A DNA stretch of 64,000 bases. It comes from Paucidesulfovibrio sp050251775. GTDB taxonomy: Bacteria; Desulfobacterota; Desulfovibrionia; Desulfovibrionales; Desulfovibrionaceae. The position numbers and the translations under genes were made by a program. This document shows positions 5,950-14,950 of the stretch, piece by piece. Numbering within the stretch: the first letter of the stretch is position 1; each line of letters opens with the position of its first letter. The DNA is taken from the NCBI GenBank assembly GCA_050251775.1, contig JBFWMD010000002.1:1-64000 (forward strand), in the 5' to 3' direction. The notes under the pieces are model-generated. The model ran no database searches and was not told where the DNA came from. It worked only from the letters and a program-made list of their open reading frames with translations.

Positions 5950-8133
5950 TCACAAAATCAAATCCGCGGGATCAAGACCCTTCAGTCCGAACATGTCCAG
6001 ACCCGCTTCCCCGGAATACAACTCCCCGCGCACGAGCACCTCGAAGCCTTCTCGCACGGGGTTGAGCGCGCCCGCGTCGTTCAGCGCCTTCCACTCCGGT
6101 TCGTAGACCTGGACCGTATACCGTTGCAGCCGGCGGGCGATGCCGCCCAGGGATTCGGCGAACCGGAGTTCCCGAACCAGTCTGCGGGCTTCGTCGTCGT
6201 ACTGGATGATGATTGGCCGTGTGGCCTGCTCGATGAAGCGAAAGGCCTCGGAAACCTCGCGGAAGGGATAATCTCCGGATTTCTGGTTCCGTTCGAGCTT
6301 GCCGAGAATATTTTTCCTGTCCAGATGTTCCCCGGCCAGCCAGTACAGCTCCCGAAAGTAGGCCTTCACCGCGTCTGGCTGGAGCGGATCGGAGTGTGCT
6401 TTCAGCACTCCCTGGCCCACCGTGGCGGCACGCTTGAACGGGCCTTTGGGCGGCCCTTCCTCCGGTTCGAAGGTCCAGACCGTGCCCGGCTCCGGGAGCC
6501 GCCCTTCTCGGTTGCAGCGCCCTGCGGCCTGGGCCAGGGAATCGACGCCGCAGGACGCGCGATAGACCACGGGAAAATCCACATCGACACCCGCTTCGAT
6601 GAGCGAGGTGCTGACCACAAGGCAGGGGGTTTTGTCGTCAAGGTCCTTCCTGATTTGGTCCAGCGCGGCGCTGCGGTGCGCCGGGCACATCAACGCGCTG
6701 AGATGGTGGGTTCCGGTTGCGTCCCGGAGCAGCTCGAATAGCCTGCGGGCGTGCTTGCGGGTGTTGACGACCACCAGGGCCTGCCGGTTTTGGCGGACGT
6801 GCGCCGCCAGGTCGGTATCCGTCCCGGCGTCGAGCCGTTGCACGCGCACCCGCCGGAACTCCGGAGCCAGGAACAGCGTCCGGGGGTCGGGCGCAATTTC
6901 GACCGGATCATCCAGCCCCCGCACCAGGCCCGCATTACGGGTCAACGCGGGCTGCGTGGCCGTGCAGAGCATCACGCTCGCGCCATAGCGCTCCGTGAGT
7001 TCCCGCAGCGCCGCAAGACAGGGCAACAGGAGTTCGGACGGCAGCATCTGCGCCTCGTCCAGGATGACCACGCTGCGGGCGATGTTGTGCAGCTTGCGGC
7101 ATTTACCGGAACGATGATGAAACAGGGACTCGAAAAACTGCACGCTGGTGGTCGCCACCAGGGGCGCGTCCCAGTTCTCGCTCGCGAACCGGGACCGGCG
7201 CAAGGCCTCCGACGGCGATTCGTCCGTATTCTCGGGATCGAAATTGCTGTGATGCTCCAGAACCGCGTCCGTTCCGAGATAATCGCGAAACACGGAAGCG
7301 TTCTGTTCGATGATGGACGTGAAGGGGATGACGTAGATGATGCGGTCGAGGCCGTTTTGCAGTGCGTGTCGTAAGGCAAAGGCCAGAGAGGAAAGCGTTT
7401 TTCCTCCGCCCGTGGGCACGGTGAGCGAGAACAGGCCCGGATCGGCTTCGGCCGTCTCCAGGCAGCGTGCCAGAATGGCCCGGCGGGAGCGGTTCAGCGG
7501 CGTGTCACTGGATTCCCGCAGCAACACGTTGAGCTTCGGACGCAATCGCGTTTCCAGCTCGGCAAGGCTTGGCCAACCCGTTCTTTGTTCGGCGCGCCCC
7601 CGGTCCATGAACCGTTCGGTGTCCAGGAAGTCCGCGTCCACCAGGCAGGAAAAGAGCATGCGAATGAAAAAGGAGACCCGGAAGCCCATGTCGGCAGGGC
7701 GGGCAAACAGCATGTTTGGCAGATTTGGTGGCGTGCGGGGCAACAGGTCGGCAATGGATTCAAGATCGAATGTATTGCGCAGCCGGATGGCGAGGCTGGC
7801 GTCATTCGCGCCCGTGCCGTCGGGCAGGCCCGCGTGGTGTCCGGCGATGGCATAGGCGAGCAGTTGTCCGACTCCGGGAAAAGCGTCCCGCGCATACCAC
7901 GCGCCCGCCGTGGAATGGTCCGCCCGGATCGCCTCCCCGCGCAAGCGACGTTGGAACTCCTCCCGGCACTTTCCGGCATCATGCAGCAGCCCCAGCGCCC
8001 GGCCGCACTCCCCGGCGCCAAAGGATGCGGCGAAACCTTCGGCCAGAGCGGCCACGTTGTGCAGATGCTCCCCCAGCGTCTGCCACTCCTCTTCCAGCAA
8101 CCCTTCGCGGCTGTGTGCATACAGTGCTGACAT
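5950..8133 (-). CDS. cas3: CRISPR-associated helicase-nuclease Cas3 (type I-C)
   Basis: A 727-residue protein with an N-terminal HD nuclease (GEHLHNVAALAEGF, LGLLHDAGK, DHSTAG) and a superfamily 2 helicase (Walker A VPTGGGKTLSS, motif II VILDEAQMLP, motif III CTATQPAL, motif VI QAAGRCNREG). Cas3 is recruited by Cascade after R-loop formation and degrades the target strand. GAGGG precedes the ATG. Cas3 is separated from cas5c by 312 bases, so the Cascade genes can be controlled apart from the nuclease. Confidence 0.96.
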   Translation of the reverse strand: MSALYAHSREGLLEEEWQTLGEHLHNVAALAEGFAASFGAGECGRALGLLHDAGKCREEFQRRLRGEAIRADHSTAGAWYARDAFPGVGQLLAYAIAGHHAGLPDGTGANDASLAIRLRNTFDLESIADLLPRTPPNLPNMLFARPADMGFRVSFFIRMLFSCLVDADFLDTERFMDRGRAEQRTGWPSLAELETRLRPKLNVLLRESSDTPLNRSRRAILARCLETAEADPGLFSLTVPTGGGKTLSSLAFALRHALQNGLDRIIYVIPFTSIIEQNASVFRDYLGTDAVLEHHSNFDPENTDESPSEALRRSRFASENWDAPLVATTSVQFFESLFHHRSGKCRKLHNIARSVVILDEAQMLPSELLLPCLAALRELTERYGASVMLCTATQPALTRNAGLVRGLDDPVEIAPDPRTLFLAPEFRRVRVQRLDAGTDTDLAAHVRQNRQALVVVNTRKHARRLFELLRDATGTHHLSALMCPAHRSAALDQIRKDLDDKTPCLVVSTSLIEAGVDVDFPVVYRASCGVDSLAQAAGRCNREGRLPEPGTVWTFEPEEGPPKGPFKRAATVGQGVLKAHSDPLQPDAVKAYFRELYWLAGEHLDRKNILGKLERNQKSGDYPFREVSEAFRFIEQATRPIIIQYDDEARRLVRELRFAESLGGIARRLQRYTVQVYEPEWKALNDAGALNPVREGFEVLVRGELYSGEAGLDMFGLKGLDPADLIL

Positions 8134-8239
8134 GATTCCCTCTTTTCTTTCGATTCAGGTAACCCTGTCGTCCTCCTAAATATATTTCAGCAAAAATGTT
8201 CGCTTACGGAGCGGATCGCGTCAACCCACCCCGGAGGGG

Positions 8240-8254
8240 AAAACCGCTCTGCGG
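8240..8254 (-). terminator. Possible weak terminator after the 8309-8851 gene
   Basis: On the minus strand CCGC-AGA-GCGG (8254-8244) is followed by TTTT. The stem is only 4 bp, so this is weak. It lies between the gene at 8309-8851 and cas3, whose promoter must lie in the same 175-base gap; an AT-rich AATATATTTAG stretch just before an AGGAGG near 8170-8185 may be part of it. Confidence 0.25.
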
Positions 8255-8308
8255 AGATATCTCCCCCGAACCCTGCCCACGCGCAGGCCCCTGTGGGGCG
8301 TGTCATTG

Positions 8309-8851
8309 CTAGATCCTGCCTCCCACTCCAGTGAAGCCAAGACCCGCAGTGCGAATGGCCGTCACCAGGGCCTTCTGTTGCAACACGGCCATGCCCGGCT
8401 GCCCGGAGAGGTCCATCTCCTTGAAGCCGCTCTGCTCAAACGCGGCTTCCTGTTCTCGAAGCTGATCCTCGTCCCTCAGTTCATTCTGCTTTTCGAGCCG
8501 TCCCTCTTCGGCGACATGCTTGGCCTTGGCACTGAGGTTCTCGGATACGGGCATCCCGGTGATCTTGTTGATCTCCTGCTCAATCGCCTTGATCCGCGAT
8601 TCGTCACCGGCCGACAACCCGCCATCGGCCTGGGCCGCAATCTGCATGGCCTGGGTTTTGAGATTTTCGACCTTTTGCTGCTCTTCCTTGGACAGTTGTC
8701 CAGGAAAGCTCAAACCAGCCGTTTGTTGCCGATCCTCTTCCCCGGCGGGCGCCGCAGCGAGCTCTTCGCCAAAGTCTTTACCTTGCGCCGCCGTGCGGGT
8801 CGTCTTGCAAATGTCGGCAAAACCGGACCAGGTATCCAGCGAGACGTTCAT
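8309..8851 (-). CDS. Unknown 180-residue protein, likely coiled coil
   Basis: I do not recognise a family. The start is well supported: AAGGAGGA lies 3-4 nt before the ATG. The protein is rich in Gln, Glu, Lys and Ala with heptad-like stretches (LSKEEQQKVENLKTQAMQIA; RIKAIEQEINKITG), has no signal peptide or membrane segment, and ends in a glycine-rich tail (GLGFTGVGGRI). It lies between cas3 and the PP-loop/ThiF/GNAT operon, and nothing ties it to either. The 290-base gap after it (8852-9141) holds a TCCAGCA/TGCTGGA dyad at 8942-8979 but no gene. Confidence 0.7.
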   Translation of the reverse strand: MNVSLDTWSGFADICKTTRTAAQGKDFGEELAAAPAGEEDRQQTAGLSFPGQLSKEEQQKVENLKTQAMQIAAQADGGLSAGDESRIKAIEQEINKITGMPVSENLSAKAKHVAEEGRLEKQNELRDEDQLREQEAAFEQSGFKEMDLSGQPGMAVLQQKALVTAIRTAGLGFTGVGGRI

Positions 8852-9141
8852 GGGTCCTCCTTGGGCAATTTTTTCCTTCCGGAAATGCCAGCAAGAACCG
8901 CGCCTAAGTATTAAGATAGCTGTATAAAGATTAAGCGGCGATCCAGCATGAGCACCCCGCTGCGGCGGTCATTGCTGGACGTTGGAGGGAATTTTCGAGA
9001 CTACGCCAGGAGCAGAGGGCGACACACCCTGCAACGGTTCGACGCTCTGCGGGGCGTCTCGCGCATGCATGGCATGCTTTCGGGAACCGGGAGCATCCAA
9101 TGCGACGGCCTTCAAATCCAGACGCCCCCTGAAACAAGGCG

Positions 9142-10134
9142 TCAGACCTTGGCCGCCACCGCTTCATAGTCGGCACGGATGGCTTCGGCCAGTTGCCGTG
9201 CTGCGTCCGAACCGTAACGGGGCGCGGAGAAATCCGGGGCCGACGGCAGCTTCTGGCAGAGCATGCCATCCGTCCCGAACCAAAGAGGCAGATAGGCGCT
9301 CAGGAAGAATCCCTGGCCGCGCAGGATGTCCATGGCCCAGGGAGCCGCCGCATCGCCGAGGTTCACCCGGACATGCAGGGCATACCCCATTGCCCCGGCC
9401 TCGAACCGGGCCAGCGCCTCGGGCCAGTCCTTGCCGATTCGGAAAACCGAGAGCGTGGCAATGGAGGCGTCCGGAAGGATGTCCGTTTCGCATGCGGTTG
9501 TTTCAACATCCGGCAACGCCCCCGGCCCCACGGTCCGTTCAAGCCCAAGGCTCCGGACGCACTGCCCGATGTATCCGGTGTGGGCCGGGTGCGGATGGAT
9601 GACCTGTGGAGTATCCTTGAACACCCGGAAGAGCGTGAGCAGGGAGATGCGGTTGTGCGCTCCCTCGTCCCGGCCCGGATGCCCGGGCGAGGTTATGGCC
9701 GGGAGCCATTCCAGCTCCACACCCGTGGGCGCGAAACCACTGGAGACGTTATGCTGGGAGATGGTGTGGCTGCACAGGGCTTCGAGGAACAGGGCGTCCA
9801 CAGGAATCTGGGTGGGGTATTCCTCAAGCACCACGCGCCGGAGCAGGCTGGCCAGGCCTTTGCCCCGATGCTCTCTGGTCACCATGAGCTGGCCCGCCTC
9901 GTAGAGCAGAGGATTGGGCGCGGACCGGAAGAGACTGCCCACAGCGGCCAGTTCTCCGTTGGTGTCATGCACCACGGCGGTTCGATGGTTCACGCCGTCA
10001 TACCGGCGGACGATTTCCGCAGGGTCGTAGACGTAGCGCATCGGAAAATTGTCGCCATACATTTCCCGGTAAAACCGGGAGATGCCGGGTGCGTCCTCGG
10101 GAACAAAAAGGGAAACGCAAAATTCGTCGTTCAT
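9142..10134 (-). CDS. GNAT-family N-acetyltransferase, 330 residues
   Basis: The acetyl-CoA-binding motif of the GNAT fold is seen in VTREHRGKGLASLLRR (about residues 90-105), within an N-terminal GNAT domain of about 150 residues. The C-terminal half is unassigned. The start MNDEFCVSLFVPEDA is fixed by a 4-nt ATGA overlap with the upstream thiF-like stop; the frame is open upstream, but only as a shadow of that gene. It is the last gene of a three-gene operon with a PP-loop ATPase and an E1-like enzyme, so its substrate may be the product of that pathway rather than a ribosomal protein. No substrate can be read from the sequence. Confidence 0.85.
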   Translation of the reverse strand: MNDEFCVSLFVPEDAPGISRFYREMYGDNFPMRYVYDPAEIVRRYDGVNHRTAVVHDTNGELAAVGSLFRSAPNPLLYEAGQLMVTREHRGKGLASLLRRVVLEEYPTQIPVDALFLEALCSHTISQHNVSSGFAPTGVELEWLPAITSPGHPGRDEGAHNRISLLTLFRVFKDTPQVIHPHPAHTGYIGQCVRSLGLERTVGPGALPDVETTACETDILPDASIATLSVFRIGKDWPEALARFEAGAMGYALHVRVNLGDAAAPWAMDILRGQGFFLSAYLPLWFGTDGMLCQKLPSAPDFSAPRYGSDAARQLAEAIRADYEAVAAKV

Positions 10135-10940
10135 GAAGCTCGCGGTCTCCCTGGCTGGGTGATGTCGGCCACGGTCAGGCGCTGGGTCATGAAGTCGAGG
10201 GCCACGTACCGGGGGGCGAAGATCACGCCACGTTCCGCAAGTGCGGAGTCTGCCAGGAGGCAGGCCAGGACCTCGTTGGCCAGCAGCGCATTGGCGGCCA
10301 GTCCGCCGATGGCCGTGGTCGGGACCTTGCCGGTTGGCAGGGCCTTGCTGATCCGCTCCATGACCGCAGCGCTGAAGCATCCCAGCATGGCCGAGGGCAA
10401 AAGCCCTCCCCCGGCATCGCCCTGTGCGGCCAGAGACCAGAACTCGTTCGGCTTCATGCCGCCGGGCGCGAAGTTGATCATGATCGCGCCAAAGCCCACG
10501 GCCCCGCAGGTGAAGACCGGAATGCGGTGCTTTTCCTGCATGGCCGGGGTCATGCGCTTCACGTCCTCTCCCTTTTCCGCGTCGATGACTCCCACATGAA
10601 CGTCCGAGCCGTCCAGGAACCGGTCGATATTCTCCGGCGTGATGCCTTCCGGGTAAGGGGTTATGTCCATATCCGGATTGATGGATCGGGCGAGTTCCAT
10701 GTATACGTCCAGCTTGGGGCGGCCCAGGGTGGTTCCGAAGGCGGCTGCCTGGCGGTTCATGTCCGGCGGGTCGAAAATGCCGTTCTCCGCCAGACGGAAG
10801 CGGCGCAGGCCGCAACGGACCAAGGCGAGGAACGCGCCGCCCCCCACGCCGCCCAACCCGGCAAAGGCGATGGTTTTCTCCCGAAGAACGGCGAGGCCGT
10901 CCTCCCCCAGAAGCGGACGGGCTCTGTCCAGAAAATCCAT
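10131..10940 (-). CDS. ThiF/MoeB/HesA-family adenylyltransferase (E1-like)
   Basis: A Rossmann nucleotide-binding motif (IAFAGLGGVGGGAFLALVR) near the N terminus is followed by the E1 core (LAENGIFDPPDMNRQAAAF, DMNRQ-type motif). Such enzymes adenylate the C-terminal carboxylate of a ubiquitin-like protein or peptide for sulfur transfer or amide formation. The start MDFLDRARPLLG is chosen because AGGAGGG sits just before it; an in-frame ATG at 11030 would overlap the upstream stop but lacks a ribosome site. No clear catalytic Cys or paired CxxC zinc site of the MoeB type is visible, so it may act on a small molecule or peptide without a thioester step. Confidence 0.85.
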   Translation of the reverse strand: MDFLDRARPLLGEDGLAVLREKTIAFAGLGGVGGGAFLALVRCGLRRFRLAENGIFDPPDMNRQAAAFGTTLGRPKLDVYMELARSINPDMDITPYPEGITPENIDRFLDGSDVHVGVIDAEKGEDVKRMTPAMQEKHRIPVFTCGAVGFGAIMINFAPGGMKPNEFWSLAAQGDAGGGLLPSAMLGCFSAAVMERISKALPTGKVPTTAIGGLAANALLANEVLACLLADSALAERGVIFAPRYVALDFMTQRLTVADITQPGRPRAS

Positions 10941-11026
10941 GTGCTCCCTCCTGGTTGCGGACATCAGCTCATTGCGCGCGGCCGCTCTTTTCGTGTTGGG
11001 GCTGGTCGCGGAAGCGGCAAGCGTGC

Positions 11027-12496
11027 TCATCCAGTGCAGCCCGCGCCGCTGCAAAGCGAAAAGACCATTTCCCCATGTTCCTCCAGGTCCTGTTCCGAGA
11101 TGCCAAGATCGTCGAGCAACGGGGCCAGGGGAGCGGGCTTCTCGTAATAGCCGAGGTGCTCCAGCTCTGCCAGCCCGTCCTCGCGGGAAATCAGGCCGAA
11201 ATAAACCCCCGCGCCGACCTCCACGACGGACTGCGGGAAAAAAGTGCTGCGCATATTCTGAAACCGCATGAACTGGCAGTAATCCTTGACGGTTTCAATG
11301 CGGCAACTCGTGTGCAGCAGCCCCTTGTGGCCCGGCGGCATTTTCCAGTCCATTTCCTTTTGGATCCGTTCGCCCACTTCCCTCCAGGTTCCGTAGACCT
11401 CGTTGGTCCGCAGCCTGCGCAGTTCGGGCACGTGCAGGTCCGGGTTCTGGCGCGCCTCGGCCAGGGTCTGGTCGAGTTGGCGGTAGAGCGGGTCCAGGTG
11501 CTGCCGCACGGAGCGCTGGTACAGAAGAAAATCCGCGATCATGGCGTGCGGGGCATGGGGTTCCGGCGCATTGGCGACCATGCCGAAGAAGTTCAGGGTC
11601 GTTTCCCGGTGGGAGAGCACGGGAGCCTGCGCGGCCTGTTGCGGGGATTTCAATTCGTTCATGACGTAGCTGGCAACCGCGAGTTGAACCTCCTCGACCC
11701 CCTGCATGATGAAGGGAATCCGTTCCTCCACGGCGACGGGATAGAAGAGGACATGCGCCACGGTGGGGCAGAGACACGGGACACCCACCGTGGCGAATTG
11801 CTCCCGCATGGCCTGCCGGATCAGGTCCCAGGGCAGGGTCCGCTCGATCAATTCCACGGACGGCAGCAGCCGGATGGAGCGGCGGAGGTTTTCGCGGCAG
11901 GTCTCGTTGGTGTAGGGCATGTTCCAGGCCGCGGCCAGGACGCGCAACCCGAGCTTTTTCGCCAACAACCACAAGAGATAGGTGGAGTCCTTGCCGCCCG
12001 TACACAGCACCATGACATCGAAACGGGATTGGGTGTTGTTGCGCGCCGCCGCAAGCAACTGCTCTTCCGTGATAAAATTCTGCGGCCCGGCCGAGGCTCC
12101 GGCCTTTTCCGCACGCTCGTAGCACTGGCAGAAGGCGCAGAGGCCGTGCCCATCGAATTCGAGGCCGGGAATGAGATAGTCGTCGTTGCTGCAACGGACG
12201 CACTGTTGGCGATTTTGCCGCGTTGCTGGTTGCCGCGCATCCCCCGCATCCACAATGATCCCCTCCTGGACCAGCTCGGCGAATTGCGGGTGGTTCGCCA
12301 ACGCATCGGGCAAATCAGCCAGGGCGCGGCGACCGTCCAGGGAAGCGACGCCCTCGGCGATCTCCCGAGCTATTTCCAGAGCCAATCGGGTGTGTCGGGG
12401 AGGATTGCGCAGTCCATAATAGACCAGAACGGGCTTGTCGGTGTCCGCGCGTAATTGCCAGCGGTATTGAAGGGTCGGGTGGACGGGAAGGGTCAT
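11027..12496 (-). CDS. PP-loop (N-type) ATP pyrophosphatase with zinc-knuckle domain, 489 residues
   Basis: The PP-loop signature is present in VMVLCTGGKDSTYLLWLLAKK (CTGGKDST in place of SGGxDS). Upstream of it two cysteine pairs, CVRC and CAFCQC, form a likely metal site, as in N-acyl sugar amidotransferases (WbpG/PseA type) and tRNA-thiolating enzymes. The N-terminal 110 residues and the C-terminal half are unassigned; the protein ends in CSGAGCTG. The start MTLPVHP has AGGAG before it. This is the first gene of an operon with E1-like and GNAT genes. The PP-loop ATPase would activate a carbonyl or carboxylate for amidation or thiolation. The substrate is unknown. Confidence 0.8.
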   Translation of the reverse strand: MTLPVHPTLQYRWQLRADTDKPVLVYYGLRNPPRHTRLALEIAREIAEGVASLDGRRALADLPDALANHPQFAELVQEGIIVDAGDARQPATRQNRQQCVRCSNDDYLIPGLEFDGHGLCAFCQCYERAEKAGASAGPQNFITEEQLLAAARNNTQSRFDVMVLCTGGKDSTYLLWLLAKKLGLRVLAAAWNMPYTNETCRENLRRSIRLLPSVELIERTLPWDLIRQAMREQFATVGVPCLCPTVAHVLFYPVAVEERIPFIMQGVEEVQLAVASYVMNELKSPQQAAQAPVLSHRETTLNFFGMVANAPEPHAPHAMIADFLLYQRSVRQHLDPLYRQLDQTLAEARQNPDLHVPELRRLRTNEVYGTWREVGERIQKEMDWKMPPGHKGLLHTSCRIETVKDYCQFMRFQNMRSTFFPQSVVEVGAGVYFGLISREDGLAELEHLGYYEKPAPLAPLLDDLGISEQDLEEHGEMVFSLCSGAGCTG

Positions 12497-13105
12497 AGTC
12501 GCTCCTGCACTGTAGTGTGCCGTGTCGCGCTCCTGACTCAAAGGATTGCAGAGACGCATTATAAAACAATGCATTTCAACTACAGCAAACTCGACTCCCC
12601 TTCAATCCAGCAAGCCAATAAAAAATCACACAGCTCAGCAACGCGCTGTCTCTCCCCCGCGCGCCGGAGGCGAATGCCGGAATGAAGCTCATGGATCTGC
12701 TCGTTGCCAGGAAATCCAGAATACCAACACGACCCGCCATGGGGACCAGAGCACGCGCCCTGATCCCTGGGCACACGGCGACGCGGCTGAAGCAGTATCG
12801 CGCGCCCGCTCGGCACTCTCTCCCTTTGGCCTCCCAGTCCCTCGCAGCACCGCCCAGCAGTTATTCACAGCCACAGTAAGCCTGGACGGAGCTCCTCTGC
12901 ATTTTTCGATAACTCGCCGAAAAAAAGGTTAGATATTTTTTGCTCCCAATTATATAGTCCAAAGAACATCGCAATGGAAGTATCGACAGCTCATGTGCTC
13001 CACGGTACGGCGTATGAGCCAATGCACATCGCCTGTCACGAGTGAAGCATCGCTGCGGGAAAGCTGGCAATTCCAGCTGAACGCCATACCAACAGGAGAC
13101 TCGGA
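12497..13105. other. Intergenic region with divergent promoters, no supported gene
   Basis: This 609-base gap separates the PP-loop operon (minus) from a chemoreceptor (plus). Small open frames occur on both strands but lack ribosome sites and family likeness. The part next to the chemoreceptor (about 12900-13105) is distinctly more AT-rich than the surroundings and would hold its promoter. Confidence 0.5.
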
Positions 13106-14862
13106 ATGACTTTTTTCACAAACATGCGTTTGACGCCGAAAATACTGCTTTCTTTCATTTCCACCCTTATCCTCATGATTCTCCTGAGCCTGTTCAGCCT
13201 GATGGAATTGAACAAGCTCAAACAATCCGCTGATGAAATGGCGGATAACTGGCTGCCCTGCGTTCGCTACACCTCGGCGCTGAACACCAACACTTCGGAC
13301 TTTCGAATCTTGGAATTGGACCATGTGGCCTCGACCAGCGAATCACAAATGCTTAACTATGAAAAAAAATGGACGATCTGTTCGTCCCGTTCGAAAGCAA
13401 CCGTAAAGCCTACGAGCAACTTATCTCTTCCGCTGAAGAGAGAGCAACATACGACCAATTCATGGAAAAATGGCAAGCATATCTCGAGCAGCACGCCGAG
13501 TTGCTGAAGCTCTCCAAAGCCAACAGAAACAACGAGGCCATTGAGCTCCTGCGCGGAAAGTCACAGGATCTCTTTGATGCTCTCAGTTCCGATCTTATGG
13601 ATCTGGTTCAGTTGAATACCCAAGGAAGCGAACAATCCCAGGAGCAAGGGCAGGAAATTTACACTTCCTCGCTCAAGTCCCTTATCGCGGCCAATCTGGT
13701 GGTCGTGATCATTGCTTTGTCAATTGCCATATTGATAGCCCGGTCCGTGGGTCGTCCCATGAGCGACATCACCGCTTTTGCGCAATCCGTGGCCGGAGGC
13801 GACCTCGACGCGCGCATCGAAACCCGATACGGAGCCGAATTTGGCCAAGCGCAAACAGCCATCGAAATCATGGTGAACAACCTGAAGGCAAGCCAGGCTG
13901 AGGAACGCAAAAAGCTTGAAGAAATGAACACGATCATGAGTCAGGTGGCCGTCGTGGCCAGAGAGGTCGGTTCGGGGTCGGCCATGCTCAATGATTCGAG
14001 CCAGAGCCTCTCCCAGGGGGCCACGGAACAGGCCGCCTCCCTGGAACAAATCTCCTCGTCCATGGTCGAGCTCGGCTCCCAGACGAGCACCAACGCCCAG
14101 AACGCCATCGAGGCCAGCAGCCTTGCCGGCGAGGCGCGCACAGCCGCCGAGCAGGGGAGCCAGGAAATGGCCGCCCTGGTGGGGGCCATGAACGAGATCA
14201 ACACCGCCAGCCAGAACATCGCCAAGATCATCAAGGTCATCGACGAGATCGCCTTCCAGACCAACCTGCTCGCGCTGAACGCCGCCGTGGAGGCGGCCAG
14301 GGCCGGGCAGCACGGCAAAGGTTTCGCCGTTGTCGCCGAGGAAGTCCGGAATCTCGCCGGCCGCAGCGCCAAGGCCGCCAAGGAGACCGCAGACCTCATT
14401 GACGGTTCCGTGCAGAAGACCACCAAAGGCGGGGAACTGGTGAACTCCACAGCCAAGTCCCTGGAGGCGATCAAGTCCGCGGTGTCCAAAACCGCGGATC
14501 TGGTGGTCGAAATCGCCGCAGCGAGCAACGAGCAGGCCCAAGGGTTCGCCCAGGTCAGCCAGGGACTGAGCCAGGTCGATCTCGTCACCCAGCAGAACAC
14601 GGCCAACGCTGAGGAAACAGCTTCCACGGCTGAGGAACTGGCCAGCCAGGCCGAAAACCTGAACAGGATCATGGCGCAATTCGGCGGTGGAGGCCAAAAC
14701 GGCACGGGGGCCGCGCGATCCGCCAGGCAAAACCTGAAAGCCACTTCGGTCCGCTCCCCAAAGGCCCTGGATTCGGCGGCCCCGGAAGCTCCGGCGCTGT
14801 ATGGCCTGACAACTCCGGAAGATGTCATCCCCTTGGACGACACGGAGTTCGGCAAGTACTAG
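13106..14862 (+). CDS. Methyl-accepting chemotaxis protein, split by a frameshift at an A8 run
   Basis: The start codon has AGGAGA upstream. The first frame encodes a membrane segment (about residues 11-32) and the beginning of a four-helix-bundle sensor domain (WLPCVRYTSALNTNTSDFR). After YEKK the frame is lost at eight A residues (13362-13369), and the sensor continues in the -1 frame from MDDLFVPFESNRKAYEQ. That frame carries the second membrane segment (LVVVIIALSIAILIA), HAMP and the signalling hairpin with the conserved tip IDEIAFQTNLLALNAAVEAA. One extra A, a -1 slip on A-AAA-AAA, or a sequencing error would restore one protein of about 585 residues. Confidence 0.85.
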
Positions 14863-14891
14863 CAGCCCGTTGAACACTCATGAAAAAATGC

Positions 14892-14925
14892 GGCCCGGCA
14901 GGTTCTCCCTTGAACCTGCCGGGCC
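14892..14925. terminator. Bidirectional intrinsic terminator
   Basis: A perfect 14-bp stem has arms 14892-14905 and 14912-14925 and the loop TCCCTT. On the minus strand it is followed by a T-run (complement of AAAAAA near 14883-14888); on the plus strand GCGTTTTCATT lies a few bases on. It separates the chemoreceptor from the convergent end of Hdr locus 1. Confidence 0.9.
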
Positions 14926-14950
14926 ACTACGCGTTTTCATTCGGGCGTTT

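Noticed and set aside
8134..8308. A second target of the crRNA mimic in the cas3 promoter
   Set aside because: No match to the guide-like 15-mer was seen there, so only the cas5c unit appears targeted.
12546..12932. 128-residue open frame between the PP-loop operon and the chemoreceptor
   Set aside because: No ribosome site, no recognisable domain, and composition unlike the neighbouring genes.
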